The notes: generated by a model not told the origin, from the letters alone. DNA of 64,000 nt from Streptomonospora mangrovi (GCF_027604915.1 NZ_JAJAQC010000028.1:1-64000), one strand, 5' to 3'; positions 41,974 to 50,983 are shown, numbered from the stretch's first letter. Program-made: numbers and translations.

Positions 41974-44019
41974 CTACCGGACGACCGCGATCCACAGGTC
42001 GTCGTCGAAGATCCACGGCCCCGACGGCGGCTCCATCAGGGTGCTGGGGTCCTGCTCGGTGTGCACGTCGAACGGGTTGGTCATGGTGGTGCCCTCGGGG
42101 AGGAACGGGCGCAGGTCCTCCGGCGCCCCGGCCGCCAGCACCGGGGTGCGGCCGCGCTCGCGGATCTCCTCGACCACGCGGGCGGCGTCGGCCTGCGGCA
42201 CGGCCGAGGCCAGCGCCGCCGTGGGCACCCCGCACATGCCCCGCACGAGCTGCATGAAGTTGGCGTAGGCGCCGTCCACGATGAGCACGCTCGCGTCGTC
42301 GGGAATCGCCCGGCACAGCTCGCGCGTTGCGGCCACGCTGCCCACGTCGGAGCGGTAGGTCATCACCCCCCACGCGGTGATGGCGGTCGGCACCAGCATC
42401 ACCGCCGCGCCCACCGCCGCCGCCAGGCCCGCGACCGCCGTGCGGACCGCCCGGCGCTCCACGGCGGGCTCGGTGGCCAGCCGCCGGGTCAGCCAGGCGG
42501 TGAACCACACCGCGAACAGGATGAACGCCGGGATCACCAGGACGATCAGCCGCCGGCTCGCCCACGGGTGGTCGGGGGTGATGGCGGGGCGCAGCAGCGT
42601 CGTGACCACCGTCCAGCCCAGGACCAGCGCGGGCAGCACCCACTGCGGTTCGCGGCGCAGCAGGATCCGGCGGGCGAGCACGGCGGCGCCGAAGGTCGCC
42701 AGCAGCACCGTGCTCAGCCCCACGTACCAGCCCACCCAGTACAGGCTCAGCTCGTAGTAGGTGCGGTCGGGGTCGGCGGGCAGCCCCTCGAACGCCTGCA
42801 CCTGCCCGATGTACAGCGCGGTCACGGCGTCGCCGTGGCCGTAGTCGGTGTAGACGAGGGGGCGCAGCGCCAGCGCCGCCATCACCACCACCACGGCCGC
42901 CGCGCCGACCGCCGGCAGCCACCGGGGGCGGTCGGTGCGCGGCACCCCGCGCCGCCACAGCAGCGCCACCCCCAGCGCCACGGCCGCCACCACCCCGGCG
43001 CTGATCAGCAGCAGCGGGTTGAGCGAGTCGGACAGGTGCTCCAGGTAGGGCCGGGACAACCCGTAGCCGGCGGTGAACCCGTAGCCCACACCCAGGGCGA
43101 GCCCGGCCAGCAGGGGCAGCGCCTGGCCGCGCCGGGCCAGCAGCAGCAGCCCGACGAACCCCACCAGCGGCAGCAGGTCGCGCAGCGCGTCGATGCGCAC
43201 CACCAGGCCCAGCCCGAAGATCAGCCCGGCGCCCCCCGCCAGCGCGTGCGCAAGCCCCCAGCGGTCGCCCAGGGCACTGCGCCGCGTCAGCGCGTCGAAG
43301 GCCAGCGCCAGCGCGCCCAGCAGCAGCACCTGGGCCACCGGCTCGCTGTAGGTGGACCGGCTGACCCACTGCTGGGTCTGGCACACCGCCAGCACCAGCG
43401 CGGCGAGCGGCGCCCACCGCACCCCCACCAGGCGCCCGGCCAGGCCGCCGAAGGTCAGCACGCCCAGGCCGCCGATGACCGGCGGGGTGAGGAGCATCCC
43501 GGTCGTGCCGCCCAGCCAGTACCCGACGGCGTAGACCAGCGGCGCGCCGGCGAGGAACTGCGGCCACACCACCTCGCCCACCTCGTAGTAGGCGAGGCTG
43601 TCGTAGATGAGCGCGGGGTCGTCGCCCGCGATCAGCTCCCGCTGCTGGGGGATGGGCAGCGAGCCGTGTTCGGCGATCCAGAACGCGAACTGGGCGTAGG
43701 AGGCGGGGTCGCGCCGGATGACCAGGGTCTCGGCGTGGTAGGCCAGTTGCACGGCGGTGAAGGCCGCGGCGATCAGCACGGTGAGCACCAGCGGCCACCA
43801 CGGCACGTCCTCACCCGACTCCGCCGCCGGCGCCGGGGGCACCAGCCGCGCCGCCGCCAGCAGGCCCAGCGCCACCGCCGGGACGCCCAGCAGGGCGCCG
43901 GCCAGCGGGGTGAACGCCCCCGCCACCAGCAGGGGGAACGCCACGAGCAGCCAGGCCGAGATCGCGATGGCGGGGGCCGCGGTCACACGGGTGAACAGCC
44001 GCGCGGAAGTCTGTCCCAT
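41974..44019 (-). CDS. Polytopic membrane protein, GT-C-like glycosyltransferase
   Basis: 681 aa with about 12-13 membrane helices. The first outer loop has LVIRRDPASYAQFAFWIAEHGSLPIPQQ, where the Asp after RR sits where GT-C enzymes keep the catalytic acid. A soluble C-terminal part (about 540-681) has SVAATRELCRAIPDDASVLIVDGAYANFMQLVRGMCG and a final WIFDDDLWIAVVR. This fits mannosyltransferase-like enzymes that take sugar from polyprenyl phosphate. It lies 170 bp upstream of the polyprenyl-phosphate glycosyltransferase gene, on the same strand, so the two could act in sequence. Exact acceptor unknown. Confidence 0.78.
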   Translation of the reverse strand: MGQTSARLFTRVTAAPAIAISAWLLVAFPLLVAGAFTPLAGALLGVPAVALGLLAAARLVPPAPAAESGEDVPWWPLVLTVLIAAAFTAVQLAYHAETLVIRRDPASYAQFAFWIAEHGSLPIPQQRELIAGDDPALIYDSLAYYEVGEVVWPQFLAGAPLVYAVGYWLGGTTGMLLTPPVIGGLGVLTFGGLAGRLVGVRWAPLAALVLAVCQTQQWVSRSTYSEPVAQVLLLGALALAFDALTRRSALGDRWGLAHALAGGAGLIFGLGLVVRIDALRDLLPLVGFVGLLLLARRGQALPLLAGLALGVGYGFTAGYGLSRPYLEHLSDSLNPLLLISAGVVAAVALGVALLWRRGVPRTDRPRWLPAVGAAAVVVVMAALALRPLVYTDYGHGDAVTALYIGQVQAFEGLPADPDRTYYELSLYWVGWYVGLSTVLLATFGAAVLARRILLRREPQWVLPALVLGWTVVTTLLRPAITPDHPWASRRLIVLVIPAFILFAVWFTAWLTRRLATEPAVERRAVRTAVAGLAAAVGAAVMLVPTAITAWGVMTYRSDVGSVAATRELCRAIPDDASVLIVDGAYANFMQLVRGMCGVPTAALASAVPQADAARVVEEIRERGRTPVLAAGAPEDLRPFLPEGTTMTNPFDVHTEQDPSTLMEPPSGPWIFDDDLWIAVVR

Positions 44020-44291
44020 GGGGGCAGCCTCTCAGTTCCCCCGCCCCGCGTGCGGCGGTCTCGGGGGGTGGGGCGCGCGGATCAGTGCCGAATCGTGACG
44101 TCGGCGCCCCGGCGCGCCGCCTTGCACCGCACCGCGCGCGGCGCCGTCCCCTCCGTCGCCTGAGTACCATGTGGCAGATCCCCGGACCGGTGCGGCCCGT
44201 CGCGGACCGTTCCCGACCGGTCCGCAGGCGGTGAGCGGCAGCCGAGGACGAACCCGGGAACAGCCGAGGACAAGCCGAAAGGAGGGCGCGC

Positions 44292-45107
44292 GTGGGCGCG
44301 GAAACCCCCGTTGACCTGTGGCGCTCGGCCGTCGCGGCCGATCCCGCACGCCCGTTCGTCACCGCCTACGACCCCGACACCGGCGGCCGGGTCGAACTCT
44401 CCTTCGCCACGGTCGACAACTGGGTGGCCAAGACCGCCAACATGCTGGTCGACGGCCTCGGCGTGGAGCCCGGCGACCGCGTCGCCCTGGCGCTGCCGCC
44501 GCACTGGCAGAGCCTGGTGTGGCTGCTGGCCTGCTTCTCCACCGGCGCCACGGCGGTGCTGGGCGAGGCCGGCGAGGTCCCCGAGGGCGACGTCGCGGTG
44601 GCCGACCCCGCACGCGTGTCCGCCGCGCTCGACACCGGCGCGCGCGAGGTGGTCGGCACCTCCCTGCACCCGCTGGGCGCGCCGATGGCCGACTGCCCGC
44701 CCACCGCCCTCGACTACACCGTCGAGGTCCGGGGCTACGGCGACCGCTTCTTCCCCGCCGCACCCGTGGATCCCGACACCCTCGCCCTCGCGGGGCCGCC
44801 CGGCGGGCCCGAGGGCCGCACCGGCGCCCAGCTCGTCGACGCCGCGCGGCGTCGCCTGGCGGGGTGGGGGCTGACATCCGCCGACCGCGTGGCTATGATC
44901 ACCTCGGCGCGGGACTCCCTCACAGTCCTGGGTTCGGACCTGTCCCTTCTCCTGGGGCCCGTGGCCGGCGCGGTTCCGCTGGTCCTCATCCCCGACGGAG
45001 AGTCGACTACCCTGCAAGCGCGGCTTGGCATGGAGCGTGCCACGGCGATCGCCGGTGCGCGGCCCGGTACCCCCGCAATCGCCGAATCCCTCAAGCCGCT
45101 GACCTGA
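44292..45107 (+). CDS. TIGR03089 family protein (acyl-CoA synthetase-like N-domain)
   Basis: 271 aa from a GTG with AAAGGAGGG upstream. It matches the N-terminal lobe of an AMP-forming ligase: VDLWRSAVAADPARPFVTAYD, ELSFATVDNWVAKTANMLVDGLGVEPGDRVALALPPHWQ, LLACFSTGATAVLG, then a shortened remainder with RVAMITSARDSLTVLGSDLSLL. The P-loop and C-terminal catalytic domain are absent, as is usual for TIGR03089, whose members are short and uncharacterised. It precedes an LCP gene by 24 bp and is probably co-transcribed with it. Confidence 0.85.
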   Translation: MGAETPVDLWRSAVAADPARPFVTAYDPDTGGRVELSFATVDNWVAKTANMLVDGLGVEPGDRVALALPPHWQSLVWLLACFSTGATAVLGEAGEVPEGDVAVADPARVSAALDTGAREVVGTSLHPLGAPMADCPPTALDYTVEVRGYGDRFFPAAPVDPDTLALAGPPGGPEGRTGAQLVDAARRRLAGWGLTSADRVAMITSARDSLTVLGSDLSLLLGPVAGAVPLVLIPDGESTTLQARLGMERATAIAGARPGTPAIAESLKPLT

Positions 45108-45131
45108 CCCCTCCCTTTCCTTGGTGCGACA

Positions 45132-46613
45132 TTGCCCAGAAAACGCTCATCCCGAGGCTCCGCGAAGGGCCACGCGGCACGGAAGAGCCTGTCCGTCGGC
45201 GGCTGGATCTCCGTCATCACGACGGCCCTCGTGATCGGCAGCAGCCTCACCGCCTACGCCGCCTACTACGACATCTACGGCAACATCAACCAGGAGGACG
45301 TCGACACCGACGCCTTCGGCGACCGGCCCAGCAGGGTCGAGGGCGCGCTGAACATCATGGTGATCGGCTCCGACGTCCGCACCGGCGAGAACGCCAACTA
45401 CGGCGAAGCCGAGGGCGAGCGGCCGGACTCCCTGATCATCGCGCACATCTCGCCCAACAACGGGCGCGCCACGATGATCAACCTGCCGCGCGACCTGATG
45501 GTGGACCTGCCCGCCTGCGAGGCCAACGGCGAGCACCCCGGTATGGCCGCCCAGCGCGGCATGATCAACTCCGCCATGTCCTTCGGCGGCGTGCAGTGCC
45601 AGTGGAAGGCCGTGGAGCAGGTCACCGGCATCCACATCGACCACTTCATCAGCGTCGACTTCACCGGCTTCAAGGGGATCGTCGACTCCCTGGGCGGGGT
45701 GAAGATGTGCATCCCCCAGCCCATCGACGACGACAAGGCCAAGCTGCACCTGGAGGCCGGCGAGCAGGTGCTCGACGGCGAGGAGGCGCTGGGCTACATG
45801 CGCTCCCGCTACGCCCAGGGCGACGGCACCGACACCGCGCGCATCGGCCGCCAGCAGCAGTTCCTGGGCGCCATGCTGAACGAGGTCATGCAGGGCGACG
45901 TCCTGTCCAGCCCGGCCAACCTCACCGGCTTCCTCGGCTCGGTCACCGAGACCATGACCACCGACGACGAGCTGACCCTGGACGTCATGACCGACATCGC
46001 CGTGGCGATGCGCGAGGTCGACCTCAACAACGTCAACTTCGTCACGGTGCCCAACGGCCAGGACCCCGCCGACCCCAACCGGCTGGTGTTCAGCGAGCCG
46101 CAGGCCAGTGAGCTGTTCGACGCCATCGCCAAGGACGAGGACATCGCCGGTAACGACGACCAGGGCGGCGGCGGTGGCGGTGGCGGCAACGGCGGCGGAG
46201 GCGGCGGCAACGGCGGCGGTGGAAACGGCGGCGGCGGTGGCGGCGGCGCCGAGAAGGTCGAGCCGGGCGACGTCTCCGTCGAGGTGCTGAACGGCAAGGG
46301 CACGCCCAACCTCGCCGACCAGGTCGGCCAGTGGCTGACCACCGAGGGCTTCCAGGTGGTCGGCACCGGCAACCCCGAGGTCATCCCCGAGCAGAGCACC
46401 GTCTACTACGGCCCGGGCCAGGAGGCCCACGCCGAGGCGATCGCGAGCGAGGCCGTCAACGCCACCACCGAGGAGAACCCCGCGCTGGGCGACACCGTCC
46501 AGCTCGTCCTCGCGGCCGACTGGGACGGCTTCACCTCCACCAGCGGCCCGGGCAGCGAGGTCGCCGAAGGCGTCGAGGGCACCTCGGCGGCCGACGCCAA
46601 GCAGGAGTGCTGA
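45132..46613 (+). CDS. LytR-CpsA-Psr (LCP) family ligase with Gly-rich hinge
   Basis: 493 aa from a TTG that lacks a clear ribosome binding site. A basic N-terminus precedes one membrane anchor (about 24-45). The LCP domain (about 70-240) has IMVIGSDVRTGENA, RPDSLIIAHISPNNGRATMINLPRDLMVDLP, MINSAMSFGGVQCQ and YMRSRYAQGDGTDTARIGRQQQ. A hinge of about 35 Gly with few Asn joins a LytR_C domain (about 375-460). Along with the LCP gene at 15.2 kb it brackets the glycopolymer locus; both would attach polymer to peptidoglycan. Two extracellular Cys pairs may form disulphides. Confidence 0.92.
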   Translation: MPRKRSSRGSAKGHAARKSLSVGGWISVITTALVIGSSLTAYAAYYDIYGNINQEDVDTDAFGDRPSRVEGALNIMVIGSDVRTGENANYGEAEGERPDSLIIAHISPNNGRATMINLPRDLMVDLPACEANGEHPGMAAQRGMINSAMSFGGVQCQWKAVEQVTGIHIDHFISVDFTGFKGIVDSLGGVKMCIPQPIDDDKAKLHLEAGEQVLDGEEALGYMRSRYAQGDGTDTARIGRQQQFLGAMLNEVMQGDVLSSPANLTGFLGSVTETMTTDDELTLDVMTDIAVAMREVDLNNVNFVTVPNGQDPADPNRLVFSEPQASELFDAIAKDEDIAGNDDQGGGGGGGGNGGGGGGNGGGGNGGGGGGGAEKVEPGDVSVEVLNGKGTPNLADQVGQWLTTEGFQVVGTGNPEVIPEQSTVYYGPGQEAHAEAIASEAVNATTEENPALGDTVQLVLAADWDGFTSTSGPGSEVAEGVEGTSAADAKQEC

Positions 46614-46645
46614 TCCCGCCCGCGTAGCGGGGATGGACGGATGTC

Positions 46646-46688
46646 GAAGGCCGGGTGGCCGCCGCGAAGCGGCGGCCACCCGGCCTTC
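46646..46688. terminator. Strong bidirectional terminator
   Basis: Perfect 20-bp stem GAAGGCCGGGTGGCCGCCGC / GCGGCGGCCACCCGGCCTTC with a GAA loop, between the convergent LCP and aldo/keto reductase genes. Confidence 0.85.
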
Positions 46689-46689
46689 G

Positions 46690-46830
46690 GGGTGTGGGGG
46701 GGGGGCGGGGCGCCCCCCCCCCCGGCCGTTCGGTTGGTTGTGCCGGGGGGGGGGGCCCCCCGCCCCCGGCCCCCCACCCGGCCTTCGGGTTGTCGGGGGC
46801 GGCCGGGGCGCCTCCACCCGCGGCCGCCGA
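46690..46830. repeat. Poly-G/poly-C low-complexity tract with degenerate ~48-bp units
   Basis: Long G-runs and C-runs (9-11 bases) alternate with a recurring GGCC(G)TTCGGGTTGT-type word at about 46681, 46723 and 46783. It is gene-free. It may form quadruplexes or strong hairpins; homopolymer lengths may be assembly errors. Confidence 0.6.
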
Positions 46831-46840
46831 GCCCCCGCCC

Positions 46841-47857
46841 TCAGGGGGAGGTGCGGAAGCGAGGTCCAAAGCGGGGTTCCAGCTCCACTCCCTCGCCGCC
46901 GAAGAGCCACGGGCGCGGTCCGGCGTTGAGGTCGTGGGGGTACCCCGGGTCGAAGTCCACCGACGCGGTCAGGCGGTCGGCGACCTCGGCGGGCAGGGCG
47001 ACGTCCAGGACGCCCAGGTTCTCGCGGACCTGCTCGGCCGTGCGCGCGCCGATGATCGGGTGCACGGCCGGGGAGCGGGAGCGGATCCAGGCCAGGGCCA
47101 CCTGGGTGGGCGTGGCCCCCAGTTCGGCGGCGGCCTCGGCCACGGCGCGCGCGGCCCGGTGGTCGCGCTCGGTGAGGGACGCGGGGTCCACCCGGGTGCC
47201 CGGCGGCGGTCCGCCCGGGGCGGTGTACTTGCCCGACAGCACCCCGGCCCCGAGCGCGCCGTAGGCGGCCACGCTCATCTGGTAGCCCTCGGCCATGGGC
47301 AGCAGCTCGCGCTCGATGTCGCGGCGCAGCAGGCTGTAGGGCACCTGGACGCCGGAGAACGGGGTCCAGTCGCGCCACTCGGCCAGCGTGTTGGCGCGCG
47401 ACACCACCCACGCGGGCAGGTTGGAGGCGCCCACGTAGAGGACCTTGCCCGCGCGCACCGCGTCGTCCAGCGCCCGCACGGTCTCCTCGATCGGCGTGTA
47501 CTCGTCCCAGGTGTGCACCCACAGCAGGTCGATGTAGTCGGTGCGCAGCCGCCGCAGGCTCTCCTCCAGCGACAGCATGACGTTCTTGCGGTGGCCGCCG
47601 CCGGAGTTGGGGTCGCCCTCCCGGCGGGTCAGCGCGAACTTGGTGGCGACCACGAAGCGGTCCCGGCGGTCGCGCAGGACATCGCCGAGCACCTCCTCGC
47701 TGTCGCCGTAGGCCGAGGCGGTGTCGATGACGTTGCCGCCGGCGTCGGCGAAGACGTCGACCATCCGCCGGGCCTCCTCGGCGTCGGCGAAGGTCATGGC
47801 GCCCAGGAACAGCTCGGACACGCGCAGCCCGGAGGGGCCGAACAGGCGGTAGCGCAT
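46841..47857 (-). CDS. Aldo/keto reductase
   Basis: 338 aa, the standard length of the AKR12/YajO-like group. TIM barrel with catalytic set: VIDTASAYGDSEEVLGDVL (Asp, Tyr), ATKFALTRR (Lys), DYIDLLWVHTWDEYTPIEETVRALDD (His), then GASNLPAWVVSRANTLAE and the NADPH site TPTQVALAWIRSRSPAVHPIIGARTAEQVREN. It probably reduces aldehydes or ketones with NADPH. It is divergent from an XRE regulator, a common arrangement in which that regulator controls it. A 37-codon ORF ends one base inside its start (TGATG). Confidence 0.93.
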   Translation of the reverse strand: MRYRLFGPSGLRVSELFLGAMTFADAEEARRMVDVFADAGGNVIDTASAYGDSEEVLGDVLRDRRDRFVVATKFALTRREGDPNSGGGHRKNVMLSLEESLRRLRTDYIDLLWVHTWDEYTPIEETVRALDDAVRAGKVLYVGASNLPAWVVSRANTLAEWRDWTPFSGVQVPYSLLRRDIERELLPMAEGYQMSVAAYGALGAGVLSGKYTAPGGPPPGTRVDPASLTERDHRAARAVAEAAAELGATPTQVALAWIRSRSPAVHPIIGARTAEQVRENLGVLDVALPAEVADRLTASVDFDPGYPHDLNAGPRPWLFGGEGVELEPRFGPRFRTSP

Positions 47858-47970
47858 CAGGCGGCCCCGTCCGCCGCGACGGGGTGCGCCCGGTGGCCCG
47901 GCCGGCCGGGCGGCTCAAGGGCAGGGGTCGGGGTGCGGATCTCCAGGGTGAGGGTCGGGGTGATGCTCAT
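47857..47970 (-). CDS. Possible 37-aa leader peptide of the reductase gene
   Basis: Begins MSITPTLTLEIRTPTP and ends in DGAA; its TGA overlaps the reductase ATG as TGATG. A modest GGGGGCC precedes the ATG. It could be translated to couple reductase expression, or be a chance frame. No family recognised. Confidence 0.3.
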   Translation of the reverse strand: MSITPTLTLEIRTPTPALEPPGRPGHRAHPVAADGAA

Positions 47971-48072
47971 GGCCCCCAGTCTGCTGGGGGTGCCGCCCGC
48001 CGGGAAGGCCGTGCCGAGCCTGGCCCTCGCGGGGCCACGATCCGCCGGGGCGCCCCAACCAAGACTCGGTCC

Positions 48073-48927
48073 GTGGACGACAGCGATCTGGGAACGTTCC
48101 TGCGCGCCCGCCGGGAGGCCGTCACCCCCGGCGAGGTGGGCCTGCCCACCGGACCGCGCCGGCGCACTCCCGGCCTGCGGCGCGCCGAGCTGGCCACCGT
48201 CGCCGGCGTCAGCGTGGACTACCTCACCCGGCTGGAGCAGGGCCGCGACCGCAACCCCTCGCCGCAGGTGCTTGCGGCGCTCGCCGACGCCCTGCGGCTG
48301 CCGGTGAGCGAGCGCGTGCACCTGCGCAACCTCGCCAAGGAGGCGTCGGGCGCCGACGTCCTGTGCCCGGGTGGCATGCCGCCCGACCGGCACGTGCGCC
48401 CCACCATCCGGGCGCTGCTGGACCGGCTGGAGCCCACCCCGGCCGCGCTGTTCGACCGGCTCGGCGACGTCCTCGCCCACACCGCCGCCTACGAGCGCCT
48501 GGCCGGACCCCTGGGCCTGCTGGACGGCGACCCGCCCAACCGGGCCTGGTTCGTGTTCACCGACGACCGCGCCCGCGCGGCGTTCCCCGACTGGGACCGG
48601 GTGGCCGACCAGCAGGCGGCCCTGCTCAAGGCGGAGTCCTCGCGCACCGACCCGCACCTGGCGCACCTGGTGGAGGAGCTGACGGTCGCGGCCGGCGCCG
48701 CCTTCACCGACCGGATGGCGGCCGTGCCCGCCTCGCCCCGGCGCACCGGCGCCGAGCGGCTGGTCCACCCCGAGGTCGGCGAGCTGCGGCTGTCCTTCGA
48801 GATCCTCGACGCCGAGGGCCAGCACGTGGTCGTCCACCTCCCCGCCGACGACGCATCCGCCGCCGCCCTGGACCGCCTCACCCGCCGCCCGGGCGGCCTG
48901 CGGGCGGTGCCCGACCGCGCCCTGTAG
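48073..48927 (+). CDS. XRE regulator with MmyB-like ligand domain
   Basis: 284 aa from the GTG at 48073. An N-terminal HTH (about 5-75) reads LGTFLRARREAVTPGEVGLP, TPGLRRAELATVAGVSVDYLTRLEQGRDRNPSPQVLAALADAL. The MmyB-like ligand-binding domain (about 95-270) has RPTIRALLDRLEPTPAALFDRLGDVLAHTAAYERLAGP and a final HPEVGELRLSFEILDAEGQHVVVHLPAD. In actinobacteria these regulators stand divergent to oxidoreductases and often repress them; here the neighbour is an aldo/keto reductase. The ligand may be a fatty acid-like molecule, as proposed for MmyB. Confidence 0.92.
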   Translation: MDDSDLGTFLRARREAVTPGEVGLPTGPRRRTPGLRRAELATVAGVSVDYLTRLEQGRDRNPSPQVLAALADALRLPVSERVHLRNLAKEASGADVLCPGGMPPDRHVRPTIRALLDRLEPTPAALFDRLGDVLAHTAAYERLAGPLGLLDGDPPNRAWFVFTDDRARAAFPDWDRVADQQAALLKAESSRTDPHLAHLVEELTVAAGAAFTDRMAAVPASPRRTGAERLVHPEVGELRLSFEILDAEGQHVVVHLPADDASAAALDRLTRRPGGLRAVPDRAL

Positions 48928-48983
48928 GGGGCACGCGCCGGGATCGGACGATCTTGGCCGCCGAGCGCGGCTAGGGTGTGGCC

Positions 48984-50129
48984 ATGACGTTCGACGGGTT
49001 TGAGACTCTGGCCATCCACGCCGGTCAGGAGGCCGACGCCCAGACCGGCGCGGTTGTGGTCCCCATCTACCAGACGAGCACCTACGCCCAGGACGGCGTG
49101 GGCGGGCTGCGCGGCGGCTACGAGTACTCGCGCACCGCCAACCCCACCCGTGCCGCGCTGGAGGAGTGCCTCGCGGCGCTGGAGTCGGGCATCCGCGGGC
49201 TGGCGTTCGCCTCGGGCATGGCGGCCGAGGACACCCTGCTGCGCACCATCGCCAAGCCGGGCGACCACGTGATCATCCCCGGCGACGCCTACGGCGGCAC
49301 CTTCCGGCTGTTCTCCACGGTGCTGGAGCGCTGGGGCGTGCGCTGGGACGCGGTGCCCCAGTCCGACGTCGAGGCGGTGCGCGCGGCGGTGCGGCCCGAG
49401 ACCGTGGCGGTCTGGGCCGAGACCCCGACCAACCCGCTGCTCAACATCACCGACATCGAGGCGCTGGCGGGCGTGGCCCACGAGGCGGGCGCCCTGCTGG
49501 TGGTCGACAACACCTTCGCCTCGCCCTACCTCCAGCGGCCGCTGGCGCTGGGTGCCGACGTGGTCGTGCACTCCACCACCAAGTACCTGGGCGGCCACTC
49601 CGACGTGGTGGGCGGCGCGCTGGTGGTCGCCGACGCCGAACTGGGCCACCGGCTGGCCTTCCACCAGAACACCATGGGCGCGGTCGCCGGCCCGTTCGAC
49701 GCCTGGCTGACCCTGCGCGGCGTCAAGACCCTGGGCGTGCGCATGGACCGCCACTGCGCCAACGCCGAGCGGGTCGTCGAGGCGCTGGTGGCCCACCCGG
49801 CCGTGGCCGAGGTCTACTACCCGGGCCTGCCCGACCACCCCGGGCACAAGACCGCCGAGCGCCAGATGCGCGCCTTCGGCGGGATGATCTCGTTCCGGCT
49901 GCGCGGCGGCGAGGACGCGGCGCTGAAGGTGTGCGAGCGCACGCGGGTGTTCACCCTCGGGGAGTCGCTGGGGGGCGTGGAGTCGCTGATCGAGCACCCG
50001 GGCCGGATGACCCACGCCTCGGCGGCGGGCTCGCCGCTGGAGGTGCCGGCCGACCTGGTGCGGCTGTCGGTGGGGATCGAGGCGGCCGAGGACCTGGTGG
50101 GCGACCTGGTCGCCGCGCTGGACCACTGA
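48984..50129 (+). CDS. metB: Cystathionine gamma-synthase
   Basis: 381 aa from the ATG at 48984 (AGGGTG upstream); a GTG two codons earlier is open. PLP-dependent Cys/Met metabolism family: PIYQTSTYAQDGVGGLRGGYEYSRTANPTR, FASGMAAE, DAYGGTFRLF, WAETPTNPLLNI, DNTFASPYLQRPLALGADVVVHSTTKYLGGHSD (Lys binding PLP) and TLGESLGGVESLIEHPGRMTHAS. It makes cystathionine from an O-acylhomoserine and cysteine. A cystathionine gamma-lyase cannot be ruled out by motif alone, but Nocardiopsis/Streptomyces metB looks like this. Confidence 0.92.
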   Translation: MTFDGFETLAIHAGQEADAQTGAVVVPIYQTSTYAQDGVGGLRGGYEYSRTANPTRAALEECLAALESGIRGLAFASGMAAEDTLLRTIAKPGDHVIIPGDAYGGTFRLFSTVLERWGVRWDAVPQSDVEAVRAAVRPETVAVWAETPTNPLLNITDIEALAGVAHEAGALLVVDNTFASPYLQRPLALGADVVVHSTTKYLGGHSDVVGGALVVADAELGHRLAFHQNTMGAVAGPFDAWLTLRGVKTLGVRMDRHCANAERVVEALVAHPAVAEVYYPGLPDHPGHKTAERQMRAFGGMISFRLRGGEDAALKVCERTRVFTLGESLGGVESLIEHPGRMTHASAAGSPLEVPADLVRLSVGIEAAEDLVGDLVAALDH

Positions 50130-50190
50130 GGCCGAGGGCGCCGGCGCGGGCACCGGCCCGCCGCCCGCGGCGTCGGGGGCGGACGGCCGG

Positions 50191-50643
50191 TCAGCGCGGC
50201 AGCGCGGCGCGCGCGTAGGCCGCGAGGCGGGCGTCGAAGCCGTCGCCGTAGTCGCGGAAGGATCGGTAGCGGGGGCGGTGGGGGCTGCCGGTCTCGGTGC
50301 CGGCCAGGACGCGGCCGACGACGGCGGCGACCTGGCCGGGGCGGGGCAGTAGCCCTCCGGGAAGGTACCGGGTGCGCTCCAGGGCCACCCAGCCCTCGGC
50401 GTCCATGGGTCCGAAGCGCCAGCCGCTCTCCTCGTCCCAGACGAAGCGGAGCCGGCCGGGGCCGCCGGGCCCGCCGGCGCGGACGATGACGGAGACGTCG
50501 CGGGGGTCCAGCGGATCGTTCCAGTGGTCGAGCACGTCGACACCGCGGACGATGAGGCACTGAGCGACGAGTTCGACGTATGGCCGGGGCAGATCTACCC
50601 ACGGGGCGGAATAAGGCACGGGACAAGGGCCGAAATCGCTCAC
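50191..50643 (-). CDS. DUF6292-like protein
   Basis: 150 aa from a GTG. Segments: YSAPWVDLPRPYVELVAQCLIVRGVDVLDHWNDP, DPRDVSVIVRAG, RLRFVWDEESGWRFG, WVALERTRYLPGGLLPRPGQVAAVVGRVLAG and a basic end. The pattern (PxPYVELVAxxL, then a beta sheet with WDExxGW) resembles DUF6292, small proteins found near GntR regulators and mobile genes in actinobacteria. It stands at the edge of the GntR module region. No activity is known. An AT-rich promoter region precedes it. Confidence 0.65.
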   Translation of the reverse strand: MSDFGPCPVPYSAPWVDLPRPYVELVAQCLIVRGVDVLDHWNDPLDPRDVSVIVRAGGPGGPGRLRFVWDEESGWRFGPMDAEGWVALERTRYLPGGLLPRPGQVAAVVGRVLAGTETGSPHRPRYRSFRDYGDGFDARLAAYARAALPR

Positions 50644-50983
50644 AGCGAAGTGTTTTCCACCTGGAAATTAAATGAAACAACATTAAGGCGGGAAAACCCG
50701 GACACGATTGTGTCACGGCGCGGATACCCGGTCGGCGGAATCCGCCGGCGGTTTCCCGGGATTTCGCGGTTGACCAGGGATTTTCGCGGATTTCGGTGCC
50801 CCCGCCACCGCGGTGTCCCGCCGGGCGGGCACCTCCCCTCGGGGAGGGTCCGGCTTCCGGCGGGAACGGGCGGTGGCGGATCGCGCGCCCGGGGGTGGCC
50901 GGGCGGGCGGTGGGTCCGCGGGGGGCGGACCGTCGCTCGTTCACTGCTTCCTGCGGGGGCGGGTCAGCGGTGACCCGCGGGGG
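50644..50983. other. 340-bp AT-richer gap
   Basis: Lower GC than its surroundings and gene-free. On the minus strand it holds the DUF6292-like gene's promoter (CATTTAATTTCC near 50665-50680). Small inverted repeats: GACAC-GATT-GTGTC at 50701-50714 and CGGCGGA-A-TCCGCCG at 50733-50747. CCTCCC-CTCG-GGGAGG at 50832-50847 may be a terminator for the gene ending at 50984. Confidence 0.5.
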
